A stretch of DNA of 56,979 bases. Source: an uncultured Planctomyces sp. Its GTDB lineage: Bacteria > Planctomycetota > Planctomycetia > Planctomycetales > Planctomycetaceae. Made by a program: the position numbers and the translations under genes. The stretch covers positions 1-56,979 of the forward strand of contig CALGTK010000034.1 in the NCBI GenBank assembly GCA_937904325.1, read 5' to 3'. The notes under the pieces were generated by a model. It did not search any database, was not told where the DNA came from, and was given only the letters and a program-made list of their open reading frames with translations. This document shows positions 8,835-17,546 of the stretch, piece after piece (the first letter of the stretch is position 1; the number at the start of each line of letters is the position of its first letter).

Positions 8835-10991
8835 TCACCTGCTGCCAAGTTGTTTCCTGACTTCGTCAAATCGTTTTTTAAGTTGCGATGCCATCTTCGC
8901 AATCTGCCTGGACTCGGCCACTTTGATAACCGTGCCGGGGCCGTTTTTCGGATCGCCAATGCACAGCCCGTCACATTCCTCGTACTGAAGCGGTCCACTA
9001 ATCGTTTTTTTAGTGACGATCGATTGGGCATGCCCCATCCCGACGATCGAGCCGTGCATCGCCAGCGTCTTACGAAGTTGCTGCTGCAGTTGCTTTCCGG
9101 GCTGAGTTTCTCCGGTCATCAGTACGATCGAGAAGTAGTCTCCAGCACTGGTGTCCGCCAGTGACTGCTTGATATCGACGTGCCCGTCGTTGCCTGACTT
9201 GTTATGTCGTGAATGCAGTTTGCCTCTACGGTCAGCTGTAACAATTGGCTCGAAGCCGTGCATCTTGAGATGCCTGAGCATGAGATTGAGTTCATGCTGG
9301 TCGTAACTCTCGTCCGCGAGAACGACGAGTGCCTTCTTTGGCAAAACGTTACGACGGCCGACGTCACTCACTGAGCGGTATCCTGTTTTAGATTTAGATC
9401 CTTGTTCGTCGCCTGCAAGTAACGCTTTCCCAATCCCAATGACTCCTCCTGCAAATTTTCCGATATTTTCGTCGGTGGCGTCTATTTCAGTTATGGTTTC
9501 GGAGGCCGCTTCCGGTGACGCTGCTAGTTCAGTCACCGCTGCGTGGACTGCAAGCCCCAGCAACAGGACTGCCGCAGCAGGAATAGAGGCGAGAGCCGGC
9601 TTCGCTTTGACTCGTTCAACCAGGTCGGGCCAGGGAGCGGCCAGTGCCGACGGTCGTCGCCCGGCAATGCACGCATCCAGATCTTCGCCTAAGTGCTTCA
9701 TCGTTTGATAACGATTGTCCGGATTTCTGGCGACCATCTTCTGGAAGATGGCGTCGAGTCCTGTCGACAATTCTGAAACTTGCTCGCGCAGACTCGGCAC
9801 GGGTTGCTCACGATGTGCAATAATCTTTTCCATTAAGGTCTCGCCGGCAAACATCGTCTTACCGGTCAACAGGAAATACATCGTACAACCAAGACTGTAG
9901 ATGTCCGATCGAGCGTCCGCGTTCTTACTGTTCAGTGCCTGCTCCGGAGACATGTAGTCGACCGTGCCCATAATCACACCGCTGGCTGTCATCGAAGCTC
10001 GTGTGGTTGAGTCGGTCGGACCGTCGAGCAGAGGTTCGAATCGGGCAAGCCCCATGTCCAGAACTTTGACCTGACCAGCGTCGTCACCGGATTCAGCAAC
10101 CAGCAGGTTATGCGGCTTAATGTCTCGATGCGTTACACCCTGATCATGGGCGTATTCCAAAGCAGTAGCCGTCTGCCGTAAAACCGACAGCGCTTCGTCG
10201 ATCGGTGCAGGGCCGTCGTCTTTGACTCGCCTTGATAAATCACGACCATCGATAAACTCCATGACTAGAAACTGGATTCCTTCTGCTTCGTCCGCATCGT
10301 GGGCCACGACAAAGTTAGGATGGTTGAGAGCTGAATGCGTCTTAATTTCCCGACGAAATCTCTCGACGACTTCCGGCGACCGTCGGCCGACCGAACGGAG
10401 CACCTTCAAGCAAACCGTTCGGCTCATGCGGTCATGACGAGCTTTATAAACCTGCCCCATGCCACCCTTGCCGAGTTTCTCGACGATGACATAGTTACCA
10501 AGAACCAGGCCCTTCCACCGACCTCGTGAAAGTGCTCGTGCCTGGTAAATTGTAAGCGTGTCATGCTCGATCAATTCCTGCGCGAAAGAATCCGCATCTT
10601 CGGCAGCGCTGGTTACGACGAGGCGATGCAGTTCCTTCTCGTCGACCAGACCGCTCTTGCGGAGACCGGCGATAAAGGATTCCAGGTCCTTTCGCTTTGG
10701 TTTCGATCGGAGTTTTGATTCGTCGGGCGATGCATCGGAGGGATCAGTACCGGCATGCAGAGCTTCTGTAATCAGTCGCGCGAGTTGCGGTTCGTCATTC
10801 TTCGAAGCAGCGACGGCACCACGGCGGACGGCTCCAATCAGGCCGTCAGTTTCGCTGGCCATTTCATCAGAACGCTGCTGGCAGTGGTCGCAAGCTGCAA
10901 GGTGTTCAGCGATCTCTTCCGCTTTGGACTCTTCCAGAGCTCCGGAGACATAGTGATTCAGGGTGATGACATTGGGACAGGCGGGCCTCAT
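8835..10991 (-). CDS. Zinc-finger Ser/Thr protein kinase with DJ-1/PfpI-like C-terminal domain
   Basis: 718-residue membrane kinase. Domains in order: an anti-sigma-type zinc finger (C5, H30, C34-DHC-C37 region); a linker ending in LTIYQARALSRGRWKG, a motif I associate with planctomycete kinases; and a kinase domain about 166-440. The kinase has a G-loop (GKGGMG 174-179), K196, HRD 288-290, DMG 312-314 and SPE 348-350, so it looks catalytically complete. A single membrane helix follows at about 466-488, then a Rossmann-like domain about 551-700 that resembles DJ-1/PfpI. In that domain the usual nucleophile Cys position reads Gly (GMGH, 651-654), so I expect binding rather than catalysis. The frame extends upstream to 11201. 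The start at 10991 is preferred because it has a GGGGAAAG ribosome-binding site and begins directly at the zinc finger. Confidence 0.92.
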   Translation of the reverse strand: MRPACPNVITLNHYVSGALEESKAEEIAEHLAACDHCQQRSDEMASETDGLIGAVRRGAVAASKNDEPQLARLITEALHAGTDPSDASPDESKLRSKPKRKDLESFIAGLRKSGLVDEKELHRLVVTSAAEDADSFAQELIEHDTLTIYQARALSRGRWKGLVLGNYVIVEKLGKGGMGQVYKARHDRMSRTVCLKVLRSVGRRSPEVVERFRREIKTHSALNHPNFVVAHDADEAEGIQFLVMEFIDGRDLSRRVKDDGPAPIDEALSVLRQTATALEYAHDQGVTHRDIKPHNLLVAESGDDAGQVKVLDMGLARFEPLLDGPTDSTTRASMTASGVIMGTVDYMSPEQALNSKNADARSDIYSLGCTMYFLLTGKTMFAGETLMEKIIAHREQPVPSLREQVSELSTGLDAIFQKMVARNPDNRYQTMKHLGEDLDACIAGRRPSALAAPWPDLVERVKAKPALASIPAAAVLLLGLAVHAAVTELAASPEAASETITEIDATDENIGKFAGGVIGIGKALLAGDEQGSKSKTGYRSVSDVGRRNVLPKKALVVLADESYDQHELNLMLRHLKMHGFEPIVTADRRGKLHSRHNKSGNDGHVDIKQSLADTSAGDYFSIVLMTGETQPGKQLQQQLRKTLAMHGSIVGMGHAQSIVTKKTISGPLQYEECDGLCIGDPKNGPGTVIKVAESRQIAKMASQLKKRFDEVRKQLGSR

Positions 10992-11440
10992 GGAGACTTT
11001 CCCCTGATACGACGATGGCGTGTGGTCACAATCAGAATGGCACTCGTGACTTACAAACGCAACGCTATAACGCCAAACGAACGCGGTTGGTCGTGCCACG
11101 ACGCTGCCTGAATCAGCATGTGTCGGTTTTCGCGAATCGACTACTGACTTTTTACAATCAACCGTCAAAAAACAGAAAAATCGTGACGATCGGGTGAGCA
11201 TCGATTTCGTTGAGTACCCTCACATCAGCCATAAAAAGGCGCTTTCAGCTATCGGAAGTGATGGACTGATTCGGCTATCAACAACTTCGAGACAGGCTTC
11301 TCGAACACCTCATAAGTCCTTAATCGCGGACTCGATACACCCCCCTAAATCGAGTCAAATAAGCTAACGTGGGGTGATTCGTTGAGAAATCCACTGTACT
11401 CTGCCCACGTTTTCACGGGTCACCGGCACGGAGCGTTTCA
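10992..11440. other. Intergenic region, no gene supported
   Basis: About 450 bp between the divergent kinase and the decayed DUF1559 gene. Part of it is open on the minus strand as an upstream extension of the kinase frame, but it lacks family similarity. It should hold the kinase promoter. I see no clear promoter boxes or RNA gene. Confidence 0.5.
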
Positions 11441-11940
11441 ATGTCAAAGCTACGTTCGAGCAATCGCCGTGGTTTTACTCTCGTTGAACTTCTGGTCGTC
11501 GTTGCGGTGCAGGTGGCACTGCAGTCGTTCATCGAGCAGGGATGTCTGTTTGGCGAATTGAGCGACACTGCCGTCGGTGGAGTCGGGAACACTGACATCG
11601 CAGCCAACGTCAACGGACAGGTTTTTGATGGGCAACAAGTGAATGTACTAAGCTGTCCGGCGTCTCCGCTGCCGCAGATGTCAAACCCACTGACGACGAC
11701 ACCTCAAGGCGTAATGATGCCGACGCATATCGGAATCTCCGAGGCAGCAACACGGGGCGGTGGTCCAAATCCGGATGCTGAGCCAACCGTCCGTTCCAGT
11801 CCATTCACACAGACGGAGCCAACGTTGCCGTCACTGACGGAAGCGTTCGGTTCGTCGGTGAATCGGTCGACTACACATTGCTGACCAACCTTGCGAACAG
11901 CCATGATGGCAATGAGATCAGCGCTTTTTTTACAAGTTAG
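11441..11940 (+). pseudogene. Decayed DUF1559 prepilin-type protein
   Basis: The 5' end encodes a perfect type IV prepilin-like N-terminus, RRGFTLVELLVVVAV, as in planctomycete DUF1559 proteins, with a good GGAG ribosome-binding site. Two lesions are visible. First, the sequence jumps from VVVAV directly to LQSFIEQG, losing the 60-80 residues that normally follow the helix. Second, the frame in use ends at 11884. The typical DUF1559 ending, HTDGANVAVTDGSVRFVGES and on to FFTS and a stop at 11938-11940, is encoded from 11806 in another frame. So there is an internal deletion plus a frameshift between about 11782 and 11805. DUF1559 proteins are expected to be processed by a prepilin peptidase at the G-F bond. 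Intact family members are usually about 300 residues or more. Confidence 0.85.
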
Positions 11941-11961
11941 ATAGCAAAGGAAGGCTGTCAA

Positions 11962-13017
11962 TTGGGAATCGTCATCGGGATGGACGAAGCGGGGTACGGA
12001 CCTAATCTTGGCCCGCTTGTGATCACCGCAACTGTGTGGCACGTGCCAGCCGATCCGCGAAAGACCGATTTCTGGGCGTTGTTCGAAACTGTCGTCAGTC
12101 AGTCTGCGACCAAAGACGCTGACAGAATCCACGTTGCAGATTCGAAAGATGTCTACTCGCCATCACGAGGTCTGCTGCCTCTTGAAAGGTCGATTCAAGC
12201 GATCTTCGGTCTTGCGCCATGCAACACTTCGTCATTTCGCAGTCTTTGCGACTGGTTGATGACTTCTGATGTCGCGAGGTTACCGTCAGGCGAATTTCCT
12301 GAGTTGCTGTCGAGGCCGCCAGCGAAATCCGTCATGGATGCTCCGTCTGCAAATAACTCTGCCGACACGGCGCTGATCTCGTCGTTTCTCGACGTCGAAC
12401 CCTGGTTTCAGCAAGCTGACCTGACGCTGCCGGTTTCCAATAAGCAAAGCGAAATTGAACTTCTTAGTGGTCGACTGAAATCATCCTGCGACGATTCAGG
12501 CATCCGACTTCTCGGAATTAGCAGCGACATCGTCCTGACGGAGCGATTTAATTCTGTGTCAGAATTCTATCAAAGCAAAGGAGCGGCATTGTCTCGCTTT
12601 ACGCTTGGACTGTTGCGCAGCGTCTGGGAACCTGACACTGAAGAGCCAACCCTGATCATCGGAGACAAACACGGCGGTCGCAATCGCTACGATGAACTGA
12701 TCGATGAGCAACTCGACGGGCAGATGATTTTTCGTCTTCAGGAAAGCCGGCAGAAAAGCAGTTACCGAATTGGGGCATCGGAGATCGACTTTCAGACAAA
12801 GGCCGAAGAGCACTTTCCCGTGGCAGTGGCCTCGATGGTTTGCAAGTACGTTCGCGAATTGTCGATGGAATTGTTCAACAGTTTCTGGAAGCAGCACCTT
12901 CCAGACATCAAGCCGACGAAAGGGTACCCCCAGGATGCCAAGCGGTTTCGCAAAGACATTGAAACTGTCCAACAGCAGTTCAATATTTCAGACTCGACGC
13001 TCTGGCGAGCACGCTGA
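11962..13017 (+). CDS. Ribonuclease HII-like protein, divergent and enlarged
   Basis: 351-residue protein with an RNase H type 2-like core. IGMDEAGYGPNLGPLV (residues 5-20) matches the RNase HII DEAG signature with D8 and E9. HVADSKDVYS (57-66) matches the second acidic DSK motif, with D60. C-terminally, AVASMVCKYVRE and a GYPQDAKRF segment recall the family's AAAS.xAK and GYPT motifs. Ordinary RNase HII is about 200 residues, so roughly 150 residues are inserted in the middle. The start is TTG at 11962: AAAGGAAGG lies 7 bases before it and the motif begins at once. Expected to act on RNA-DNA hybrids in the cytoplasm, but the activity of this variant is not assured. It ends at a hairpin shared with msrA on the other strand. 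Confidence 0.8.
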   Translation: MGIVIGMDEAGYGPNLGPLVITATVWHVPADPRKTDFWALFETVVSQSATKDADRIHVADSKDVYSPSRGLLPLERSIQAIFGLAPCNTSSFRSLCDWLMTSDVARLPSGEFPELLSRPPAKSVMDAPSANNSADTALISSFLDVEPWFQQADLTLPVSNKQSEIELLSGRLKSSCDDSGIRLLGISSDIVLTERFNSVSEFYQSKGAALSRFTLGLLRSVWEPDTEEPTLIIGDKHGGRNRYDELIDEQLDGQMIFRLQESRQKSSYRIGASEIDFQTKAEEHFPVAVASMVCKYVRELSMELFNSFWKQHLPDIKPTKGYPQDAKRFRKDIETVQQQFNISDSTLWRAR

Positions 13018-13031
13018 CGGCGTGTCAGCGT
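13011..13031. terminator. Bidirectional hairpin between convergent genes
   Basis: An 8-bp perfect stem, ACGCTGAC and GTCAGCGT with a GGCGT loop, overlaps the stop codons of both the RNase HII-like gene and msrA. The position suggests a shared transcript end. T-runs are short (TTT on the plus strand). Confidence 0.5.
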
Positions 13032-13561
13032 TTCAGCAGGTCAGGTAGCTCTTCCTGGAATTTTGACAACTTCGGTGCGATAACGGCCTGACAATAAGCT
13101 TGCGCGGCGTTCTGCTCGAAGTAGCTCTGGTGATACCCTTCCGCCGAAAAGAATTCTTCTGCGGGGCTGATCTCAGTCACGATCGGCGACGGGAAAACAC
13201 CAGCTTCGTTGAGTTGGTCACGGTATGTCTGGGCGAGTTTGCGTTGAGTTTCGTCGTGAAAGTAGATCACCGATCGGTACTGCGTTCCCCGGTCGGCTCC
13301 CTGCTGATTCAACGTTGTCGGATCGTGAGTTTTGAAGAAGGCGTTGAGCAGTTCCTGATAAGAAACGATGTCCGGATCAAACGTCACTTGCACGCACTCG
13401 GCGTGCCCCGTCGTTCCGGTGCAAACCGCTTTGTAAGTGGGCGGCGACATCTCACCTCCGGAATAACCGGAAACCACTTTCGCCACACCTCGAACGTACT
13501 GAAAGACGGCTTCCGTACACCAGAAGCAGCCGGAGCCGAATGTTGCCAGTGACGTCGCCAT
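13025..13561 (-). CDS. msrA: Peptide-methionine (S)-S-oxide reductase MsrA
   Basis: 178-residue methionine sulfoxide reductase A, which reduces the S-epimer of methionine sulfoxide in proteins. The catalytic motif GCFWC is at residues 11-15 with C12 as nucleophile. Other family motifs are visible, such as VSGYSGGEMSPPTYKAVCTG, GHAECVQVTFDP, FFKTHDPTTLNQQG and DRGTQYRSVIYF. The frame is open upstream to 13684, but the extra 41 residues have no family match and overlap the neighbouring gene, so I start at 13561 (MATSLATFGSG). It lies 11 bp after the four-helix membrane protein gene and probably shares its transcript. No signal peptide is seen, so cytoplasmic. A normal single-domain MsrA, not fused to MsrB. 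Confidence 0.96.
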   Translation of the reverse strand: MATSLATFGSGCFWCTEAVFQYVRGVAKVVSGYSGGEMSPPTYKAVCTGTTGHAECVQVTFDPDIVSYQELLNAFFKTHDPTTLNQQGADRGTQYRSVIYFHDETQRKLAQTYRDQLNEAGVFPSPIVTEISPAEEFFSAEGYHQSYFEQNAAQAYCQAVIAPKLSKFQEELPDLLKR

Positions 13562-13572
13562 TTGAGTATCTT

Positions 13573-14061
13573 TCAGGAGTCCGAAGTTGAATTGCTGACT
13601 GACGACGATCTGGCTGGGCAAGCCGCAACGAAACTGGCAATGAGACACGCACCAACTGAAATACAATTGATGTATTTCGACCATCGGTGATACGTGAAAA
13701 ATTCGGGATCCAACCGGCCTTCCGGTTCGAGCATCATGATTTCAAGAGGTTGGTAAATAAACAGATGGTCCAGGTACATCACGACGAGAGAGAAAACTAA
13801 CAACGACAGAACAACAATCTTTCGACGACGGGTTTCTTTGTTAATCAGAATCAGACTAAAGGTAGAAATCGCTGAAACGACGACGAGCGTGAAACCAAAC
13901 GCGTAGTACGCCGGAAAACGCGTTACGGCTAGTACGTTCTTTGTTGCGGCGTCGAAGTCGGTCATCGTGACTTCACGCACTCCGTTTACAACGAACAGTG
14001 CCGCAGCACCAACCCACGCACACAACGAAAACCGAAGCACGGTCCAAAGAAATCGGTTCAT
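13573..14061 (-). CDS. Small integral membrane protein, function unknown
   Basis: 162-residue protein with four predicted membrane helices, roughly residues 9-27, 50-73, 84-101 and 132-148. A conserved-looking YHRWSKYIN segment precedes the last helix. I do not recognise the family with confidence; the layout recalls small DUF4149/TMEM205-like proteins, but this is weak. It sits between the NfeD-type gene (58 bp upstream) and msrA (11 bp downstream) on the same strand, so it is probably part of a three-gene operon. No strong ribosome-binding site is visible before the ATG. The tail is Ser-rich. Confidence 0.75.
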   Translation of the reverse strand: MNRFLWTVLRFSLCAWVGAAALFVVNGVREVTMTDFDAATKNVLAVTRFPAYYAFGFTLVVVSAISTFSLILINKETRRRKIVVLSLLVFSLVVMYLDHLFIYQPLEIMMLEPEGRLDPEFFTYHRWSKYINCISVGACLIASFVAACPARSSSVSNSTSDS

Positions 14062-14119
14062 CAGAGGGGGGGTCTTTCGTCACTTGCGGGTGAATCTACG
14101 AAGGAATGAAGTCGACAGC

Positions 14120-16438
14120 TTATGTGATGGCTCGGACGACGACCCGGTTGCCGGCAACTTCGACGACTTCAATCGGTGTACCGGTATCAATGAAGGCACC
14201 ATCGCTGACAACATTGATCAGCTGGCCGTTGATCTGAGCCTTGCCTGACGGTCGCAACGTCGAAAACGTTGTCCCAACCTGGCTGAGCAAACCTGCGTCC
14301 TCGCCGATTTGCAACGTCTGTGAAGGCTCACCGGTCACGTCGGGATTGAGCTGTGGACCACCATCGTTAACAGTGCCGGGTGCTGCCAGCACGAAGCCTC
14401 GCAAACCGGGAATTCTGGGCATGAAATGGCTGATCACTGCGCCGACCGTGGCCACCGCCACGATCGAACTGCTGAGAGTGCCAATCGTCCAACTGAACTG
14501 GTCGAACTCCGCGTTTGTCGATGGAATGACGAATGTCTGGCTGGCAAGAATCAACGAGGCGATGACGGCAAGGCCTCCAGAAAGTCCAAACACACCGAAG
14601 CCGGGAATTACGAAGATCTCCATTGCGATGAGCGCGATACCAAAAATGAACAGTGTCACTTCCAGCCAACCGGCTGTGCCGCCGAGAAATCGACTCCAGA
14701 AGAAGATCGCGAAGCACAACGCGCCGCCAATCCCGAAGAAGCCGCTGACAGTGTAGACCTCAAGGTAAATGCAGATCAGGCCGACCATGAACAGCAGAAA
14801 CGTAACTCCCGGCGACTTCAGAATTGTGATCATCGTATCGACCCACGTTTGCTCTGATACTGGCACGACGGCACTGGCGGGAATCCCGAGTCGCTGCTTC
14901 AGTTCGCCCATATCGTGGACTGGATCGTTGGCCAGTTTCAGTTCGTGAGCTCGTCGGCCGGTGACTGTCAGCAGGTTATCTTCGCGAGACTCGGCTACGA
15001 GCGGGCCTTTGATCCATTCACCGCCCGATGCTTCGATGTTCGCCTCAGACGCGTACGACTTGCGTCCGGTCTGGCTGTGGGTGACTTCGTAGACACGCAG
15101 GTCTTTGTCCGCCATTGCTTCCAGCAGCGCTGGTGGTCGACCTTTTCGCTCTCCAAGAACTTTCAACGTTTCACGAAGCGGGCTGAGGACTTTTTCCGGA
15201 GCTCGTTCGAACTGCTCACCTGGACGAACTTCGATTGGCGCGGCGTCGCCGATTTTTGCGTCGGGATGCATGTAAATTTCGTCACAGCCCATCGAAATAA
15301 TCGCGGCCCCGCTGTAAGCGTACTCCGGGATGTAGGCAACTGTGCGATGTTTCTTACCTTCGAGCTGTGAAATCCGATCAGCCAGTTGTTCGCTATCGAG
15401 CAGATAACCGCCCGGAGATTCGATCTGGAAGATAATGAGGTTCGCATCTTCGGCCACAGCCCGACGGATTTCTCTTTCAACATACTCATGAAGAATTGGA
15501 TCAATGACTCCGTCGATTCTGATGATCCTTGCTCGTGGTGGTTTGTCACTGGAAATACTTTCACGCAGATATCGGCGATCGAACTCGTACAGGTCTGCAA
15601 GATCGACACGGTCTTCGGCGGTCTGCATGACCAGTACGTCGAGTTGCCTCGCACGCTTACCGGAAAGTAACAGGACATCGCCTTTCTCTTTGATCGTGAT
15701 GACATCGGGAATGGCGACATCGGTATCTTGAAGTCGCTGCATTTCCTCGCTGGTGACCACTCGAGTTTCGGTAACGCGATTTGCACCTTCGCCCGAGATG
15801 ATTTTGATCTTGAGCACAGTCCGTGATGGTTCGACAAATCCGGCAGCCAACGCACCGTTGACCTTGGTGTTGTATCGCTTCTCAACGAGATTGATGATCG
15901 ACAGTTGCTCGTCATCATCCAGGGCCGTGCCGCGGCCGATGTCGCCGATTTCGGCGTCGGGGTGCATGACGATTTCGCGACAGGCTAGAGGAATGATTGC
16001 CGTGTAGCCTGTCAGCGGTTTGTTTGATTCGTCTTTCGGGATCCAAGCGATAGTTCGGACCCGCGGGTACTTCGCAGAAGTCAGCTCTTTCGCCAAATCG
16101 CTGACCTGTCCAAACGTGCTCGATCCGCGTTCAATTTCGAGAATCAGAATGGTGTCTCGATCTTCCTCGTCGGCCTGATGCTGCAACTCGACCAGCGCGT
16201 TTCGGATTCTGGAAAAGACGAGCTCTCCTGCAGGATTCGTGACGGTGATGTAGCGCGCGACTGTCCCTCCCGCCTGTGCTTCGGGCTCGGCTACTTCTTC
16301 TTTTGGAACATCCTTCGGCGTGTCGGCGGTTTCTTTCGGAGACGCTTCAGTTGCTTCATCCTGAGCACACAATTGCCCTGCGGACAATACCGCGAAACCG
16401 GCAGCTACCAAGAGCAGAAGAATCAATCGTTTAGCCAT
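14120..16438 (-). CDS. NfeD-type membrane serine protease with two ClpP-like domains
   Basis: 772-residue protein with a signal peptide (residues 1-25), an acidic linker and two ClpP/SppA-like domains at about 60-230 and 300-460. Several membrane helices follow at about 560-690 and an NfeD OB-fold at about 712-770. The second ClpP-like domain keeps a plausible Ser-Lys dyad, S376 in AYSGAAI and K395 in MHPDAKIGD. In the first domain the matching positions are G144 and E163 (GYTAII, MHPDAEIGD), so it has lost both catalytic residues. Long NfeD proteins act with stomatin-like partners in membrane quality control in other prokaryotes, but no stomatin gene is visible here. It is the first gene of a likely operon with a membrane protein and msrA. 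Confidence 0.92.
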   Translation of the reverse strand: MAKRLILLLLVAAGFAVLSAGQLCAQDEATEASPKETADTPKDVPKEEVAEPEAQAGGTVARYITVTNPAGELVFSRIRNALVELQHQADEEDRDTILILEIERGSSTFGQVSDLAKELTSAKYPRVRTIAWIPKDESNKPLTGYTAIIPLACREIVMHPDAEIGDIGRGTALDDDEQLSIINLVEKRYNTKVNGALAAGFVEPSRTVLKIKIISGEGANRVTETRVVTSEEMQRLQDTDVAIPDVITIKEKGDVLLLSGKRARQLDVLVMQTAEDRVDLADLYEFDRRYLRESISSDKPPRARIIRIDGVIDPILHEYVEREIRRAVAEDANLIIFQIESPGGYLLDSEQLADRISQLEGKKHRTVAYIPEYAYSGAAIISMGCDEIYMHPDAKIGDAAPIEVRPGEQFERAPEKVLSPLRETLKVLGERKGRPPALLEAMADKDLRVYEVTHSQTGRKSYASEANIEASGGEWIKGPLVAESREDNLLTVTGRRAHELKLANDPVHDMGELKQRLGIPASAVVPVSEQTWVDTMITILKSPGVTFLLFMVGLICIYLEVYTVSGFFGIGGALCFAIFFWSRFLGGTAGWLEVTLFIFGIALIAMEIFVIPGFGVFGLSGGLAVIASLILASQTFVIPSTNAEFDQFSWTIGTLSSSIVAVATVGAVISHFMPRIPGLRGFVLAAPGTVNDGGPQLNPDVTGEPSQTLQIGEDAGLLSQVGTTFSTLRPSGKAQINGQLINVVSDGAFIDTGTPIEVVEVAGNRVVVRAIT

Positions 16439-16626
16439 GAGAACCCCTCAAACGTATAGGTCGGTGGTTGCAGAGTTCCGCAACGCCCAACACGCAGAAC
16501 GGATCAGCACTCGCTGAGATCAGTCCGCATTATTTCGTGCAGAATCAGGGCATTGCAAGCCGTGCCCGCTGACTCGGCGAAGAGCCTCGGTATCCGCCTC
16601 GGCTTCCTGCGATTTCGGGGAAAATG

Positions 16627-16654
16627 AGAGCTATCTCTCGAAAGAGATAGCTCT
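16627..16654. promoter_or_regulatory. Perfect 12-bp inverted repeat, possible operator
   Basis: AGAGCTATCTCT and AGAGATAGCTCT flank a CGAA tetraloop or spacer. The TATCTC hexamer recurs at 16683-16688. The repeat lies 60-75 bp before the start of a decayed ribbon-helix-helix gene. It could be an operator for such a regulator or an RNA hairpin; no T-run marks it as a terminator on the plus strand. Confidence 0.45.
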
Positions 16655-16730
16655 TTCACCCGTGGCCTGCCGTTCTAATAGATATCTCACTCAAGGATGG
16701 AATCATTGACGGATGAAAACAGGAGCTGTC

Positions 16731-17023
16731 ATGGAAGAAAGCCGACGCGGCCACAGAGACCGTACTCGTTCCAAAGTTGATTCGCTGGCCGCAGGACTGG
16801 GTCGAGCGGGTTGATCAGGTTCGAGGTGAACAATCTTTCAGCGATTTCGTACGTACCGCCGTACACATGCTGATCGACAATGGAGAGCTCTCAGTTCCGT
16901 CGGCAGGGGGCTCCGAAGATCGTCTCACTAGAAGACATCATCAAGCAGATTCGGCAAGCAACGGACGAAGAGCTCAACAACACCGTAGCGGCGGATTCAA
17001 CAACTAAGAAACGCAGCGTCTGA
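16731..17023 (+). pseudogene. Frameshifted ribbon-helix-helix regulator-like gene
   Basis: Two coherent protein pieces lie in successive frames. In the frame opened by a TTG at 16777, the product has KLIRWPQDWVERVDQVRG followed by SFSDFVRTAVHMLIDNGEL. This fits a ribbon-helix-helix (CopG/Arc-like) fold: a basic beta strand, then two helices with the S.F.R turn. From 16910 another frame gives GAPKIVSLEDIIKQIRQATD and ends cleanly with TTKKRSV and a stop at 17021-17023. An ATG at 16731 opens a third frame that joins just upstream. The pieces would form one protein of about 95 residues if one or two frameshifts were restored. Either it is decayed or there is a sequencing error. Confidence 0.5.
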
Positions 17024-17474
17024 TTGGCGACGAGACATGTCTGCTCGTTCCAACTCTCGCTGCCAGATCGACAACGAGAATCGGATCGAATTCAGTCAGC
17101 TTCTAGAATGACTTTCGGGCAAAGTAGACTTCACGAATCCGAAGCAGCCGCCTTCGCCCGGAAAGTGGAATGCGGTCGAGATGTCTTTAAAAGCGAGTAC
17201 GGCCAGAGATACTACGACGGCTGCGCAGACGCGATTTGAGGAACTGTCGAACTGGTCGAATGCGTGATTGAATCAGATCGAAAGAGAGATGAATGGCTCG
17301 AACACAACCGGGGGCGCTGTCGGCAGCCCGCAGGGCCAACTCCCAGAGTCGTTCGAACAAAGCTCTCCAACGTTGCCACGATGAATCGCAAACAAACCTG
17401 AAACGGTCTGCAGCGACGCACCATCAAACGCAAATGTGCGTCAAGACGCACCCTGCGACTGAGCAATCACTAAC

Positions 17475-17512
17475 GAAGAAAGCTCGCCCCATTTCCCGGG
17501 CGAGCTTTCTTT
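17475..17512 (-). terminator. Intrinsic terminator of ilvNC
   Basis: Strong stem: GAAAGCTCGCCC (17478-17489) pairs with GGGCGAGCTTTC (17498-17509) around an 8-base loop, extended by two A-T pairs and a G-T pair outside. It lies about 35 bp beyond the ilvC stop on the minus strand. The flanks are T-rich when read on the plus strand and A/T-mixed on the minus strand. Confidence 0.75.
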
Positions 17513-17546
17513 TGTTACTGCTGTCGGTTGTCAGCTTTGGTTTGGC

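Larger units (their letters stand above)
16439..17546. other. Gene-poor region with inverted repeat and decayed small gene
   Basis: About 1.1 kb between the NfeD-type gene and ilvC, which are both on the minus strand. It holds a 12-bp inverted repeat, a frameshifted ribbon-helix-helix remnant and the ilvC terminator, listed separately. Between 17024 and 17470 there are short open frames in several phases, none with recognisable similarity; this part looks like eroded sequence. Confidence 0.6.

Noticed and set aside
10030-10050. tRNA T-arm-like GGTTCGAATC
   Set aside because: Lies inside the kinase coding sequence and no acceptor stem or anticodon arm can be folded around it.
17024-17239. 71-codon plus-strand open frame
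   Set aside because: No similarity recognised and no ribosome-binding site; kept only as part of the gene-poor stretch.
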